Source: Aquisediminimonas sp031376385 (GTDB taxonomy: Bacteria; Pseudomonadota; Alphaproteobacteria; Sphingomonadales; Sphingomonadaceae). From it: a stretch of 64,000 bases of DNA. The stretch spans positions 1-64,000 of the forward strand of contig JANMDQ010000025.1 in the NCBI GenBank assembly GCA_031376385.1, written 5' to 3'. Each line of letters begins with the position of its first letter. Position 1 is the stretch's first letter. The notes below the pieces were generated by a model. The model ran no database searches, had not been told where the DNA came from, and saw nothing but the letters and a program-made list of their open reading frames with translations. The translations under genes and the position numbers were made by a program. Positions 16,258 through 25,512 of this stretch are shown piece after piece.

Positions 16258-17904
16258 ATGAGTGAACGGGAATCAATGCCATATGACGTTGTGATCGTCG
16301 GCGGCGGGCCAGCGGGCCTTGCCAGTGCGATCCGGCTGAAACAGGCCAATCCCGAAATTTCTGTCTGTATCCTTGAAAAGGGATCAGAGGTCGGCGCGCA
16401 TATCTTGTCCGGTGCGGTCGTTGACCCCAAGGCGCTTGACGAACTGATCCCCGATTGGCGTGATCAGGGCTGCCCGATGGCGGAAACGCCAGTAACAGAT
16501 AATTTGCACTGGGTGCTTTCTGCGGCCAAAAAATACCCGCTGCCCCATATCTTCATGCCGCCTTTGATGAGCAATGACGGATGCTACACCGGGTCGCTTG
16601 GCAATATGTGCCGCTGGCTGGCGGGTCAGGCTGAGAATTTGGGCGTGGAGATTTTCCCCGGGTTTGCCGCTGCTGAAATCCTCTACAATGACGACGGCTC
16701 CGTCAAAGGTGTCGCTACGGGTGATATGGGTGTGGCGAAGGATGGCAGCCACAAAGGCGACTACCAACCCGGCCTCGAACTCCAAGCCAAATATACGCTC
16801 TTTGCCGAAGGCGCGCGCGGCCATTTGACCAAGCAGCTCAAAGCCAAATTTGATCTGGAACGTGATTGCCAGCCCCAAGTATACGGCCTTGGCATGAAGG
16901 AATTGTGGGACATCAAGCCTGAAAATCACGTGCCCGGACGCGTGATTCATACGCAGGGCTGGCCGATGAGCGAGACTGAGGAATGGGGCGGCGGGTTCCT
17001 CTATCATCAGGCCAATAACCAGGTTGCGCTGGGCTTTGTGGTCTCGCTCGATTACCGCAACCCGCATCTTTACCCGTTTGAGGAATTTCAGCGGTGGAAA
17101 CAGCATCCTGAAATCCGTGCCGTATTGGAAGGCGGCAAACGCGTGTCTTACGGCGCGCGGGCGATCAACGAAGGCGGCTGGCAATCAGTGCCAAAGCTGG
17201 CCTTCCCCGGCGGCGCGCTGATCGGATGTTCGGCAGGCTTTGTGAATGTGCCCCGCATCAAAGGCAGCCACAACGCGATGAAATCGGGCATGATTGCAGC
17301 GGACACGATTGTCGCCGCAATTGCGGCTGGCCGTGAACATGATGAACTTACTGCCTATCAGGAAACGCTTAATGACAGCTGGATCGCCGTCGAATTGAAA
17401 AAGGTTCAGAACGCACAACCAGCCATTGCCAAATATGGCGGCGATTTCGGGACGGCCCTGGCCGGTATTGATATGTGGATGCGCACGCTGAAAATCGGCC
17501 TGCCGATCACGATGAAGCATCACGCGGATCACAGCATGATCCAGCGCAAAGACCTGTATCCGCCCATCGCCTATCCCAAGCCGGACGGTGTGATCAGTTT
17601 TGACCGGCTGTCATCTGTGTTCATGTCCAACACCAACCACGCCGAGGATCAACCCTGCCATTTGCAGCTGAAAGATGAAGCAGTGCCGATTACCGTCAAT
17701 CTGGAACTGTATAATTCGCCGGAAACCCGCTATTGTCCGGCGGGCGTTTATGAGATTGTTGGCCAGGATGTGGGCACCCCGAAATTGCAGATCAACGCCC
17801 AGAACTGCGTCCATTGCAAAACCTGCGATATCAAAGACCCGACCCAGAATATCAACTGGGTCACTCCGGAGGGCGGCGGTGGACCCAATTATCCGAATAT
17901 GTAG
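16258..17904 (+). CDS. electron transfer flavoprotein-ubiquinone oxidoreductase
   Basis: A 548-aa membrane-associated flavo-iron-sulfur enzyme that passes electrons from ETF (fatty acid and amino acid oxidation) to ubiquinone. The FAD motif VVIVGGGPAGLASAIRL is near the N-terminus, and the C-terminal 4Fe-4S ferredoxin-like domain shows CPAGVYEIV and NCVHCKTCDIKDPTQNI. Full length for the family. ATG 16258 follows AGAAGGG; a TTG two codons earlier is less likely. It is a functional companion of the glyoxylate bypass genes upstream. The last 26 bases overlap the next gene. Confidence 0.92.
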   Translation: MSERESMPYDVVIVGGGPAGLASAIRLKQANPEISVCILEKGSEVGAHILSGAVVDPKALDELIPDWRDQGCPMAETPVTDNLHWVLSAAKKYPLPHIFMPPLMSNDGCYTGSLGNMCRWLAGQAENLGVEIFPGFAAAEILYNDDGSVKGVATGDMGVAKDGSHKGDYQPGLELQAKYTLFAEGARGHLTKQLKAKFDLERDCQPQVYGLGMKELWDIKPENHVPGRVIHTQGWPMSETEEWGGGFLYHQANNQVALGFVVSLDYRNPHLYPFEEFQRWKQHPEIRAVLEGGKRVSYGARAINEGGWQSVPKLAFPGGALIGCSAGFVNVPRIKGSHNAMKSGMIAADTIVAAIAAGREHDELTAYQETLNDSWIAVELKKVQNAQPAIAKYGGDFGTALAGIDMWMRTLKIGLPITMKHHADHSMIQRKDLYPPIAYPKPDGVISFDRLSSVFMSNTNHAEDQPCHLQLKDEAVPITVNLELYNSPETRYCPAGVYEIVGQDVGTPKLQINAQNCVHCKTCDIKDPTQNINWVTPEGGGGPNYPNM

Positions 17905-19534
17905 CGCGATCGGGATTGCACTCGCGTTCAGTCCGACCGCTACCCAGGCCAAGCGCGACACGCCGTCGGCACTCAGCGCCTATGTGCAAGGGCGCATGGC
18001 TGATGCTTCTGGGCAGGAAGCTCAAGCGGTCTTCGCCTATGAAGTCGCGCTGTCAGCCGATCCCGCCAGCCTGCCCGTTGCCATTCGTGCCTACCGTCAG
18101 GCCGTCGAAGGCGGCAACAAGGCCTTGGCTATGCGCGCGGCACGAACGCTTGATGCGCAAAAAGCGCTGCCGCCGGACGGCCTGTTGCTCCTGATCAGTG
18201 AGAGCTTTGCCAAGGCAGACTGGGCCGGAGCTGAATTACAAATCGACCGTATGGAAGAGGCGGGGACGTTCGCGTTTCTGACCCCAGTGCTGCGGGCTTG
18301 GTTGACGCTTGGCGCGGGACGCGGCGATCCATTGGGTCCGCTTTCCGTGCGCAGTGGGGACGGTCTTTCCGCCACCTATGCCCAAGAACACCGGGGTATC
18401 CTTCTTCTTGCCAAGCGTGACATTGCAGGCGGAGTGAGCGCGATCGGGGCGGTCCGTGCGGCAGGTCTTGGTGATAATCGCACGCTTCAACTCAGGCTGA
18501 GTGCAGCGCAAAGGCTCATGGATCTGGGTGATCAGGCCGCTGCCCTTAACATGCTCGGCGGTGAAGATAAGCTCATGATCCTCGCGCGGGGCCAGATTGC
18601 GGCGAACAAGCCAGTTGCCAATAGCGTGACGCGGCCCGTGACGGGTCTTGCGATGCTGCTTTCGCGTGTGGCCAATGACTTGGTTCGCGACAATGCGTCT
18701 CCAGTTTCAGTCACGCTGTCGCGGCTGGCCTCATTTGCTGATCCGTCGTTCGTGCCCGCGTCTCTTGTGCTCGCGCGTGCACTGGGGGGTGTGAACGACA
18801 GTGATGGTGCCCTTGCCGCGCTGAACCTGTCGCGCCCTAATGTGGTCAGCGCGGCCCTTGCTGATGAACTTCGCTTTGACCTCTTGCTGTTGGGTGAGCG
18901 GTTTGACGCAGCGTTGAACGCGGCAAAGGCCCGGGCCGAAGCGCCCGGCGCAACGGCCTTTGACGCAGCGCGTCTGGGCGAGGTGCTTGCCAAGATGGAA
19001 CGTCCTACGGAGGCGGCGGCGGCCTATGCCCGGGCGATTGACCTGATGGCAGGGCCACAGCGGGATCAGCCCGTGCCGTGGAACCTATGGCTGCTGCTTG
19101 GCCGTGAACATGACTTGGCAAAGGATTGGGCCAAGGCAAAACCCGCGCTGCAACGCGCGGTAGAGCTTGGCCCGGATGAACCCAGCGCGCTCAATCATCT
19201 CGGCTATTCGATGTTACTGAAAGGCGAATCACTGACAGAAGCAACCCGGCTGATTGAGAAGGCCAGCAGCTTGCGGCCCGGTGACGCTGCCATCGCTGAT
19301 TCGCTTGGCCTTGCGCTTTTGAAGGCAGGGCAAGTTGACAAGGCCATTCTCATCCTAGAACGCGCCGCACAGAATGAGCCTGCCATTGCCGAAATCAGTG
19401 AGCATCTGGGCGATGCCTACTGGGCGGCAGGTCGGCGCGTTGATGCGCGCTACGCATGGTCCGCAGCGCTCATTCAGTCCGACGGCGATGATGCCAAGCG
19501 GATTGCCGGGAAGTTAGACCTTGGGCCCAAGTGA
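17879..19534 (+). CDS. tetratricopeptide-repeat periplasmic protein
   Basis: A 551-aa TPR protein. The likely start is GTG 17879, 5 bases after GGAGGG and inside the end of the ETF-QO gene; it gives a signal-like N-terminus (IICSAIGIAL-type, with Cys at residue 8, ending near TQA). Helical repeats fill the chain; the clearest TPR units are NHLGYSMLLKGESLTEATRL, DSLGLALLKAGQVDKAILIL and EHLGDAYWAAGRRVDARYAW near the C-terminus. TPRs mediate protein contacts; no enzymatic domain is seen. It lies between ETF-QO and ispE in a tight run, though its function is unrelated by sequence. Confidence 0.78.
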   Translation: MDPIIRICSAIGIALAFSPTATQAKRDTPSALSAYVQGRMADASGQEAQAVFAYEVALSADPASLPVAIRAYRQAVEGGNKALAMRAARTLDAQKALPPDGLLLLISESFAKADWAGAELQIDRMEEAGTFAFLTPVLRAWLTLGAGRGDPLGPLSVRSGDGLSATYAQEHRGILLLAKRDIAGGVSAIGAVRAAGLGDNRTLQLRLSAAQRLMDLGDQAAALNMLGGEDKLMILARGQIAANKPVANSVTRPVTGLAMLLSRVANDLVRDNASPVSVTLSRLASFADPSFVPASLVLARALGGVNDSDGALAALNLSRPNVVSAALADELRFDLLLLGERFDAALNAAKARAEAPGATAFDAARLGEVLAKMERPTEAAAAYARAIDLMAGPQRDQPVPWNLWLLLGREHDLAKDWAKAKPALQRAVELGPDEPSALNHLGYSMLLKGESLTEATRLIEKASSLRPGDAAIADSLGLALLKAGQVDKAILILERAAQNEPAIAEISEHLGDAYWAAGRRVDARYAWSAALIQSDGDDAKRIAGKLDLGPK

Positions 19535-19535
19535 C

Positions 19536-20366
19536 GTGACTAAACTGGCTGAAACGGCGTACGCCAAAATCAACCTCGCTCTCCACGTTCGACGCCGCCG
19601 CGCAGATGGCTATCATGCGTTGGAAACTGTGTTTGCATTTGCCGAAGATGGCGACGAATTGACGGTCTCCGCTGCTGATACTTTGAGCCTTACGATAGCG
19701 GGCCGCTTTGCAAATGGCCTTACCAGTGGCCCTGACAATCTGGTTCTCCGCGCAGCGGCTGCGGTGCAGTCTAGCTTTGGGATCAACGCAGGAGCCGCGC
19801 TCCACCTCGACAAGCGCTTGCCCATCGCTGCGGGAATTGGCGGCGGTTCAGCTGATGCATCAGCGGCGATCCGCTTGCTCATCCGACATTGGGGAATCGA
19901 GGCGGAGGCCGATCAGCTTCATGTTCTCGCAGCAGCCCTTGGCGCAGATGTTCCTGCGTGCCTTTTCTCCCAAACCTGTTTTGGTTCAGGCGTAGGGGAC
20001 GAGTTAGCAGTGGTGGCAAATGCTGGACTGGCCGGGCGTCCGATCCTTATGGTCAATCCTCTGGTGCCTTGCCCCACCGGCCCCGTTTTTTCGGCCTGGG
20101 ACGGTGTCGATCGCGGCGCTTTGAATGCGCGGGACTGGATGACTGGACGTAACGATTTGCAGAAACCTGCGGTGCTATTGGTTCCCATTATTGCAGATGT
20201 GCTGACGGCTTTGGCCGATACTCGCGCAATTATGACGCGGATGTCCGGCTCTGGCGCGACTTGTTTTGCGCTGTTTGAGGATGAAGATACCCGCGATGAA
20301 GCAGCAATTTCAATTGGCGGCGCACATCAAAGCTGGTGGTTGAGTTCCACAGTGCTCCGGGATTGA
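19536..20366 (+). CDS. ispE: 4-diphosphocytidyl-2-C-methyl-D-erythritol kinase
   Basis: A ~276-aa GHMP kinase of the MEP isoprenoid pathway; it phosphorylates CDP-methylerythritol with ATP. The N-terminal AYAKINLALHVRRRRADGYH is diagnostic, the ATP-loop is LPIAAGIGGGSADASAA near residue 90, and the third GHMP motif is MSGSGATCFALFED near 240. GTG 19536 starts one base after the TPR gene stop; a TTG at 19521 is the alternative start. Length fits the family. Confidence 0.9.
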   Translation: MTKLAETAYAKINLALHVRRRRADGYHALETVFAFAEDGDELTVSAADTLSLTIAGRFANGLTSGPDNLVLRAAAAVQSSFGINAGAALHLDKRLPIAAGIGGGSADASAAIRLLIRHWGIEAEADQLHVLAAALGADVPACLFSQTCFGSGVGDELAVVANAGLAGRPILMVNPLVPCPTGPVFSAWDGVDRGALNARDWMTGRNDLQKPAVLLVPIIADVLTALADTRAIMTRMSGSGATCFALFEDEDTRDEAAISIGGAHQSWWLSSTVLRD

Positions 20367-20368
20367 CC

Positions 20369-21967
20369 CTAAACCGCTTCCCCCGCTGCCCTGGCCCTTT
20401 CCAGCAAGCTCGCCTCCAAAGCGGGCACAGACCGGATTGCTACCCAAATCGCGCCTAGGATGAGCGGCAGGACAACCAGCGTTCCCATCAGCGACAGGCG
20501 CAAATCACCAGTTACATCACTGACCAAGCCGACAATATAGGGGCCTAAGCCGAGGCCAATGATGGTCGTGCCAAGGAAAAACACCGCCGTCGCCGTTCCC
20601 CGCATCCGGGGCAGGACCAAATCTTGGATCGTCGCCGCACACGGCCCAAGCCACATGATGTGAATGAACAGATTTGCTCCAGCGAAGACAAAGAACAGGT
20701 CTGGATCAGTGACGCTATAGCTTCCTATGATGGTGATGGTGGAACCCACCGCCGCGAGCAACATCACATACATTCGCCCAGCCGGGTGACGCCTGCGCCA
20801 CCAATCCCCCAGAATTCCGCCCGCTGTTGCCCCCAGCCCGCCACACAAAGCAGTGATGACGCCCAGTTTCAGGCCAGCCTCCGGCCCAAGTCCGAACTGG
20901 AGTTTGGCATAAAGAAAGATGAACGGGGAAAGGCCGTAGCTGATGTAAGACATGAAGGCACCGACTAGCGTGAGAGCAATGAAACCGCGGTTGGCAATCA
21001 GCGCGAAGCTGGGCCTGTCTCGCAACTGGATGGTTTGCACCCAGCTGGCGGAGCAATAGACGCCAACGGCAATGGCAACCCACTGGACCATGTTGGTGGT
21101 GATGCCGAAGCCAAATGCGGACCCTACAACCGCGCGTTTTTCAGGTTTTAACAGGCCATCAGTAAACGCGACAGTCGCTGCTGCTAATAGCACTAGCCCC
21201 AACAGCATCGCTACATTCACCGTCGTTGTGCGGCTGGTGCCGGACATCAACTGTAACCCACGCCAATTCCATGGCGGCAGCATTGCGCCGAATTCGCGCA
21301 TGACAGAGCGGACGGGATGCGGATCGCCCGGCGTCGGCAGGCCGTCAATTTCGCCGCGCACAGGCTCCTTCACTGTCAGGATCATCAGAATTGCAAGTAG
21401 GATGCCGGGAATACCAAAAGCCAGATACGTGGCTTGCCAGCCTTTCAGGCCTAGCGGAGCGGTGCCGGCCGTGTAAGTTGCATCCCAATATTGCATAACC
21501 TTGCCGCCAAAAAACAGCGCGGCACCAGCACCGATGTAAATCCCGCTCGCGTAAAGCGCGAGCACTGTGGCGCGCATCTTTTTGGGAAAATAATCTTGGA
21601 GGAGCGAATAGGACGCCGGCGAAGCGCTCGCCTCGCCAATGCCAACGCCTATCCGGGCGAGACCAAGCTGTGCAAAATTCCCGGCAAAGCCCGACACAGC
21701 TGTCATCGCCGACCAGAAGCTTAAGCCGAGTGAGATTGTCTTCACGCGGCTCCAGCCATCAGCCAACTTGGCAAGGGGAAGGCCAAATACTGCATAAAAA
21801 AGCGCAAAGGCAGTGCCAAATAGCAACCCGATCTGCGCATCAGACACGCCCATGTCAGCCTTCAGCGCAGGCGCGATGATCGTTACGACCTGCCGGTCAA
21901 GGAAGTTGAAGGCGTAAATCACCATCAACAGTCCCAAGACATAATAACGATATGCAGTGCTGCCCAT
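20369..21967 (-). CDS. MFS transporter (spinster-like)
   Basis: A 532-aa inner-membrane transporter with about 12 hydrophobic segments. The first helix segment YAFNFLDRQVVTIIAPALK and the loop GLPLAKLADGWSRVKT are typical of spinster-like MFS proteins, followed by LARIGVGIGEASASPASYS. A long loop between helices 6 and 7 contains GEIDGLPTPGDPHPVRSV. The substrate cannot be read from sequence. It is convergent with ispE, with a 2-base gap between stops. Confidence 0.85.
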   Translation of the reverse strand: MGSTAYRYYVLGLLMVIYAFNFLDRQVVTIIAPALKADMGVSDAQIGLLFGTAFALFYAVFGLPLAKLADGWSRVKTISLGLSFWSAMTAVSGFAGNFAQLGLARIGVGIGEASASPASYSLLQDYFPKKMRATVLALYASGIYIGAGAALFFGGKVMQYWDATYTAGTAPLGLKGWQATYLAFGIPGILLAILMILTVKEPVRGEIDGLPTPGDPHPVRSVMREFGAMLPPWNWRGLQLMSGTSRTTTVNVAMLLGLVLLAAATVAFTDGLLKPEKRAVVGSAFGFGITTNMVQWVAIAVGVYCSASWVQTIQLRDRPSFALIANRGFIALTLVGAFMSYISYGLSPFIFLYAKLQFGLGPEAGLKLGVITALCGGLGATAGGILGDWWRRRHPAGRMYVMLLAAVGSTITIIGSYSVTDPDLFFVFAGANLFIHIMWLGPCAATIQDLVLPRMRGTATAVFFLGTTIIGLGLGPYIVGLVSDVTGDLRLSLMGTLVVLPLILGAIWVAIRSVPALEASLLERARAAGEAV

Positions 21968-22064
21968 CAGTCCTCCCGTGCGCCTTTTGGCTTCATGCCT
22001 TGAGGCGTTTGTGCGACTCTGACAGACAAAGAGCCGCGACGGAAGGGAGAGTGACGGAAATATA

Positions 22065-22140
22065 TGGTGGAGCCTAGCGGGTTCGAACCGCTGACCTCTT
22101 CACTGCCAGCGAAGCGCTCTACCAACTGAGCTAAGGCCCC
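22065..22140 (-). tRNA. tRNA-Ala (anticodon GGC)
   Basis: On the minus strand a 76-base cloverleaf begins GGGGCCTTAGCTCAGTTGG and ends AGGCTCCACCA. The acceptor stem pairs 7/7 with one G-U, the anticodon loop is CTGGCAG (anticodon GGC), and the T-loop GGTTCGAACC is canonical. The CCA end is encoded. Confidence 0.97.
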
Positions 22141-22183
22141 AATGAAAGTCGCGATAACCCCGCGACCCTCCTAAATCAAGTCA

Positions 22184-22504
22184 TTAGACGTCTGGTGTTG
22201 ATTCGCCAGTATCGACGCCAAGGTCATCATCTCCGCCCAGATCGACTTCATCATCGGGGGAAACTTCTCCGTCTTCATCGACGCCAATCAACTCTTCGCT
22301 CAGATCGCTATCAGCGTCGGCCACAATCACGCCTTCGGCCTTGGCTTCCTCAAATGGCATAGGCTGTTTTGATTTCAGCACTGGCTCAGGCAGCCACGCA
22401 TGGCCGCACGAAATGCAGGTGACAGGGTCTTCTTTGGTCAAATCGAAAAAGCGGGTGCCGCACTTAACACAAGTGCGCTTTGTGCCCCATTCAGGCTTCG
22501 CCAT
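22184..22504 (-). CDS. TIGR02300 family (FYDLN-acid) protein
   Basis: A 106-aa alphaproteobacterial protein with an N-terminal zinc-ribbon-like part (CVKCGTRFFDLTKEDPVTC, then CISCGH) and a strongly acidic tail rich in Asp/Glu. The FFDL segment is the family's FYDLN signature. Its function is unknown; acidic tail plus zinc ribbon suggests binding to a basic partner, which is inference. It lies between tRNA-Ala and the divergent aroA. Confidence 0.88.
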   Translation of the reverse strand: MAKPEWGTKRTCVKCGTRFFDLTKEDPVTCISCGHAWLPEPVLKSKQPMPFEEAKAEGVIVADADSDLSEELIGVDEDGEVSPDDEVDLGGDDDLGVDTGESTPDV

Positions 22505-22613
22505 GGGTTATAGGCCTTTCAAACAGTCAAATAGAATCGCGAACGCCGGGGGAAGCCCCGGCGAGTTGAGCGCGCCTTGCCATAGGGAAACGCCGCTGTC
22601 AAAGACGCTCATC

Positions 22614-23936
22614 ATGGCGTCTCCCCTTTCTATCTCCCGCAGCGGGCCTTTGACTGGCACCGCGACTGTTCCCGGCGACAAATCTATCTCTCACCGGTCA
22701 CTCATGCTGTCTGCCTTGGCAGTCGGCGAAAGCCGGATTGAGGGGTTGCTTGAGGGCGAAGATGTACTTGCTACGGCTGCTGCCATGCGCGCGATGGGGG
22801 CAGACATCACTCGCGACGATGCAAGCATCTGGCATGTTTACGGCGTTGGCGTCGGGGGGCTTCTTCAGCCAGAGATTGCGCTCGATATGGGCAATAGCGG
22901 GACTTCCACGCGGCTTTTGATGGGATTGGTGGCGAGCCACGCGATCACTGCGACCTTCATCGGGGATGCTTCGCTGACCAAACGCCCGATGGCGCGGGTT
23001 ACCGACCCGCTCGGCCTGATGGGCGCAAGTTTCACGGCTAGCCCCGGCGACAGATTGCCCCTTATGGTGCGCGGCGCGTGCCCAGCTGTTCCGATCACTT
23101 ACCGCCTTCCTGTCGCTTCGGCGCAGGTGAAAAGTGCGATATTGCTTGCTGGGCTCAACACACCGGGCGTCACGCGCGTGATTGAGCCCATCCGCACGCG
23201 CGATCATAGTGAACGGATGCTCACTGGTTTCGGTGCGGAGTTGACCGTTGAGACTGACGCTGATGGCATACGTACAATCTCGATTCGCGGTGAAGCCGAA
23301 TTACAGCCGCAATCTATCATTGTGCCCGGCGACCCTTCGTCAGCGGCCTTTCCTGTGGTCGCGAGCCTTCTGGTGCCAGGGTCACGCACAGTCATTGCCA
23401 ATGTTGGCTTAAACGAAACACGCGCGGGGCTGTTTACCGTGCTGCGTGCGATGGGGGCCAGTATAGAGTTTGGTCAACAGCGCATCGTGGGCGGGGAGCC
23501 AGTCGCAGATCTAATCGTCACAGCTTCCGCACTCACTGGCATAGAGCCTGACCCGTCGATTGTGCCGAGCATGGTCGATGAATTCCCCGTTCTGTTCATT
23601 GCTGCGGCGATGGCCCAGGGTCGCAGCGTTTTTCGGGGTCTGGAAGAATTGCGTGTGAAGGAATCCGACCGGATCACTGTGATGGCAGAAGGCTTGCGCG
23701 CGATTGGGGCACGAGTGGAGGAGTTGGAAGACGGCCTGATTATCGACGGCAGTGGCGGAGAACCATTCAAAGGCGGTGCGACCATAGCCACCCATTTTGA
23801 CCACCGGATTGCCATGAGCTTCGTTGTGGCTGGGATGGTGTCTAGCGCACCGGTGACGATTGACGATGCAGCACCGATTGCGACCAGTTTTCCAACATTT
23901 TTTGAACTCCTCGCCAGTTTGCAAGGAACGCGATAG
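22614..23936 (+). CDS. aroA: 3-phosphoshikimate 1-carboxyvinyltransferase (EPSP synthase)
   Basis: A 440-aa enzyme of the shikimate pathway; it joins phosphoenolpyruvate to shikimate-3-phosphate. Visible landmarks: VPGDKSISHRSLMLSALA near residue 20, LDMGNSGTSTRLLMGL near 95, SAQVKSAILLAGL near 170, TRDHSERMLTGFGAEL near 197, GDPSSAAFPV near 240 and ELRVKESDRI near 345. The chain fits the alphaproteobacterial type. The ATG at 22614 begins the conserved N-terminus; a longer open frame begins inside the divergent TIGR02300 gene. Its stop shares a base with the next gene's GTG. Confidence 0.92.
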   Translation: MASPLSISRSGPLTGTATVPGDKSISHRSLMLSALAVGESRIEGLLEGEDVLATAAAMRAMGADITRDDASIWHVYGVGVGGLLQPEIALDMGNSGTSTRLLMGLVASHAITATFIGDASLTKRPMARVTDPLGLMGASFTASPGDRLPLMVRGACPAVPITYRLPVASAQVKSAILLAGLNTPGVTRVIEPIRTRDHSERMLTGFGAELTVETDADGIRTISIRGEAELQPQSIIVPGDPSSAAFPVVASLLVPGSRTVIANVGLNETRAGLFTVLRAMGASIEFGQQRIVGGEPVADLIVTASALTGIEPDPSIVPSMVDEFPVLFIAAAMAQGRSVFRGLEELRVKESDRITVMAEGLRAIGARVEELEDGLIIDGSGGEPFKGGATIATHFDHRIAMSFVVAGMVSSAPVTIDDAAPIATSFPTFFELLASLQGTR

Positions 23937-24175
23937 TGGCGCTTGCGGATGTCTTGGGCTTTGTCGGTGCCTTGGTCATCCTCAGCGGATTCGCATGGGG
24001 CACAGTGAGGAATGCCGCACCTGATCTGGCTTATCACCTCTGCAATTTGATCGGCGCGTCGCTCCTCGCTGTATCACTTTCGATCAATTTCAATTTGCCT
24101 TCACTCTGTCTGGAAGTGGCTTGGGCAGGCATTGCCTTGTTCGGATTGCTTAAGATGCTCAGAAGCGCCGCTTAG
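23936..24175 (+). CDS. CBU_0592-like small membrane protein
   Basis: A 79-aa protein with three hydrophobic segments (DVLGFVGALVILSGFAW, LIGASLLAVSLSINF and VAWAGIALFGLLKML). The length and pattern with AYHLCNLIGA fit the CBU_0592 family of small membrane proteins, whose function is unknown. GTG 23936 overlaps the aroA stop (TAGTG), so it is coupled to aroA. The last 4 bases overlap the convergent phosphodiesterase gene. Confidence 0.75.
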   Translation: MALADVLGFVGALVILSGFAWGTVRNAAPDLAYHLCNLIGASLLAVSLSINFNLPSLCLEVAWAGIALFGLLKMLRSAA

Positions 24176-25512
24176 GGCTTGATCGCTGCCACTTCTGCAT
24201 CAGGCAATTGAACGCCCAATATCGCGGCCATTGTTGGGGCAATGGCGCGCATGTCAATTTCTCCTAGGTTGCGACCACGCGCAATGCCTTTGCCCATCAT
24301 CATGAAGGCCGATCGCATGACGGGGTCTGCCGCGAAATAGCCGTGCGTGCCTTTGCTGCCTGAAGGGCCAATCAAGGCTGCGTCCTTTCCCTTGAAGCCG
24401 CCGCCGTAAGCGCCGAGTTGGAAATTGAGGTAGAAACTGGCCTGCGGATTACCGCCCATGGCCTTAACCGCGTTGGTTTTGACAACAGCAGCAATCCGGT
24501 TTTTCGGATCGGCTTTCATCTTGTCCAGCAGCGCGCCTACTTGCGCAACGAGAGCCGCATCATCCGGCTGCGCCAGCATCACAGCCGTTGATCCACCTGC
24601 ATTCCAAGGCGAAGCGCGCCACTCCTTAATCTTGCCGTCTGGCCCAAGCGTGATCAGCCCCGCATCGATGAAGGCGCGAAATAAGTTCACTTCAGTGGCT
24701 GTCGCCGCAAAGCCGTGATCGGAAACGACGGCAATCACGCTGTCTGGATGAACCGCGCGCTGGGCCGCAACCACACGGCCGATGATGGCGTCAATAAGTT
24801 CGAGGATCGCATGGGCCTTGGCTGTGTTCGGCCCTTCGCTGTGCTGCTCGTGATCAAGCGCAGTGAAATAGGCCGTCATGAATTGAGGCTTTTCGCGACT
24901 GATCAGCTCCACCACGAAACGCCCGCGGTTTTCGTCGCCAGTGATGGTTTCGTCGATGCCCTGCGCGTATACCTCTCCCAGCTTGGCTTCCAAACTGTCG
25001 ATCAGGCCCGGGGTGGCAAGGGCCTTCATCAGCTTGATATCGTCGGCGTGGCCCGTTCGCCAGATTTGCGGGATGTTCCACCGCACCGAATGCGCGGCGA
25101 CGCTGACGGGCCAGTGAACATTGGCTGTGCTCAGCCCTGCCTTCGCCGCTGCGTCCCACAGCGTGGGCACTTTCATGTCACTGGCATACCAATACCAGCC
25201 GGCTTGATTGATTTGTAAGGGATCAAAGCCCGTATTGCTGACGATCCCGTGCTTGGCAGGACTCACGCCTGTCAGCAGCGTCGCATGGCTGGGGTAAGTC
25301 ACTGTTGGCAATACGCCAACAACGCCGCTTGCAGTGGTCCCCTCTGTCAAAAAGCGTTTGAGGTTGGGGATGGCAATGCCGCGTTTGTCCGCGTCAATCA
25401 CGTCGGCGGGTTGCAGTCCGTCGATTGAAATCAGCAGCACCGGTTCAGCCGAAGCCTTGACCGGAAGGGCGGCTAGCAGAGCCGCCCCGATCATCATTGC
25501 CATCCGCACCAT
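24172..25512 (-). CDS. nucleotide pyrophosphatase/phosphodiesterase (alkaline phosphatase superfamily)
   Basis: A 446-aa exported enzyme: signal peptide MIGAALLAALPVKASA, then the NPP catalytic core. Zinc-binding Asp in LLISIDGLQPADV, Thr nucleophile in LPTVTYPSHATLLTG near residue 70, AsnTyr-equivalent region SNTGFDPL, then metal ligands in VVSDHGFAATA and KGTHGYFAADP. NPP enzymes hydrolyse phosphodiester or pyrophosphate bonds in nucleotides and phospholipid head groups. The start codon shares one base with the TonB-receptor stop upstream, so both are one transcript: probably receptor plus periplasmic hydrolysis of the same phosphorus compound. Confidence 0.85.
   Translation of the reverse strand: MVRMAMMIGAALLAALPVKASAEPVLLISIDGLQPADVIDADKRGIAIPNLKRFLTEGTTASGVVGVLPTVTYPSHATLLTGVSPAKHGIVSNTGFDPLQINQAGWYWYASDMKVPTLWDAAAKAGLSTANVHWPVSVAAHSVRWNIPQIWRTGHADDIKLMKALATPGLIDSLEAKLGEVYAQGIDETITGDENRGRFVVELISREKPQFMTAYFTALDHEQHSEGPNTAKAHAILELIDAIIGRVVAAQRAVHPDSVIAVVSDHGFAATATEVNLFRAFIDAGLITLGPDGKIKEWRASPWNAGGSTAVMLAQPDDAALVAQVGALLDKMKADPKNRIAAVVKTNAVKAMGGNPQASFYLNFQLGAYGGGFKGKDAALIGPSGSKGTHGYFAADPVMRSAFMMMGKGIARGRNLGEIDMRAIAPTMAAILGVQLPDAEVAAIKP

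Noticed and set aside
16384..17184. 266-aa minus-strand frame
   Set aside because: Antisense to ETF-QO in a GC-rich gene; no motif and no ribosome-binding site.
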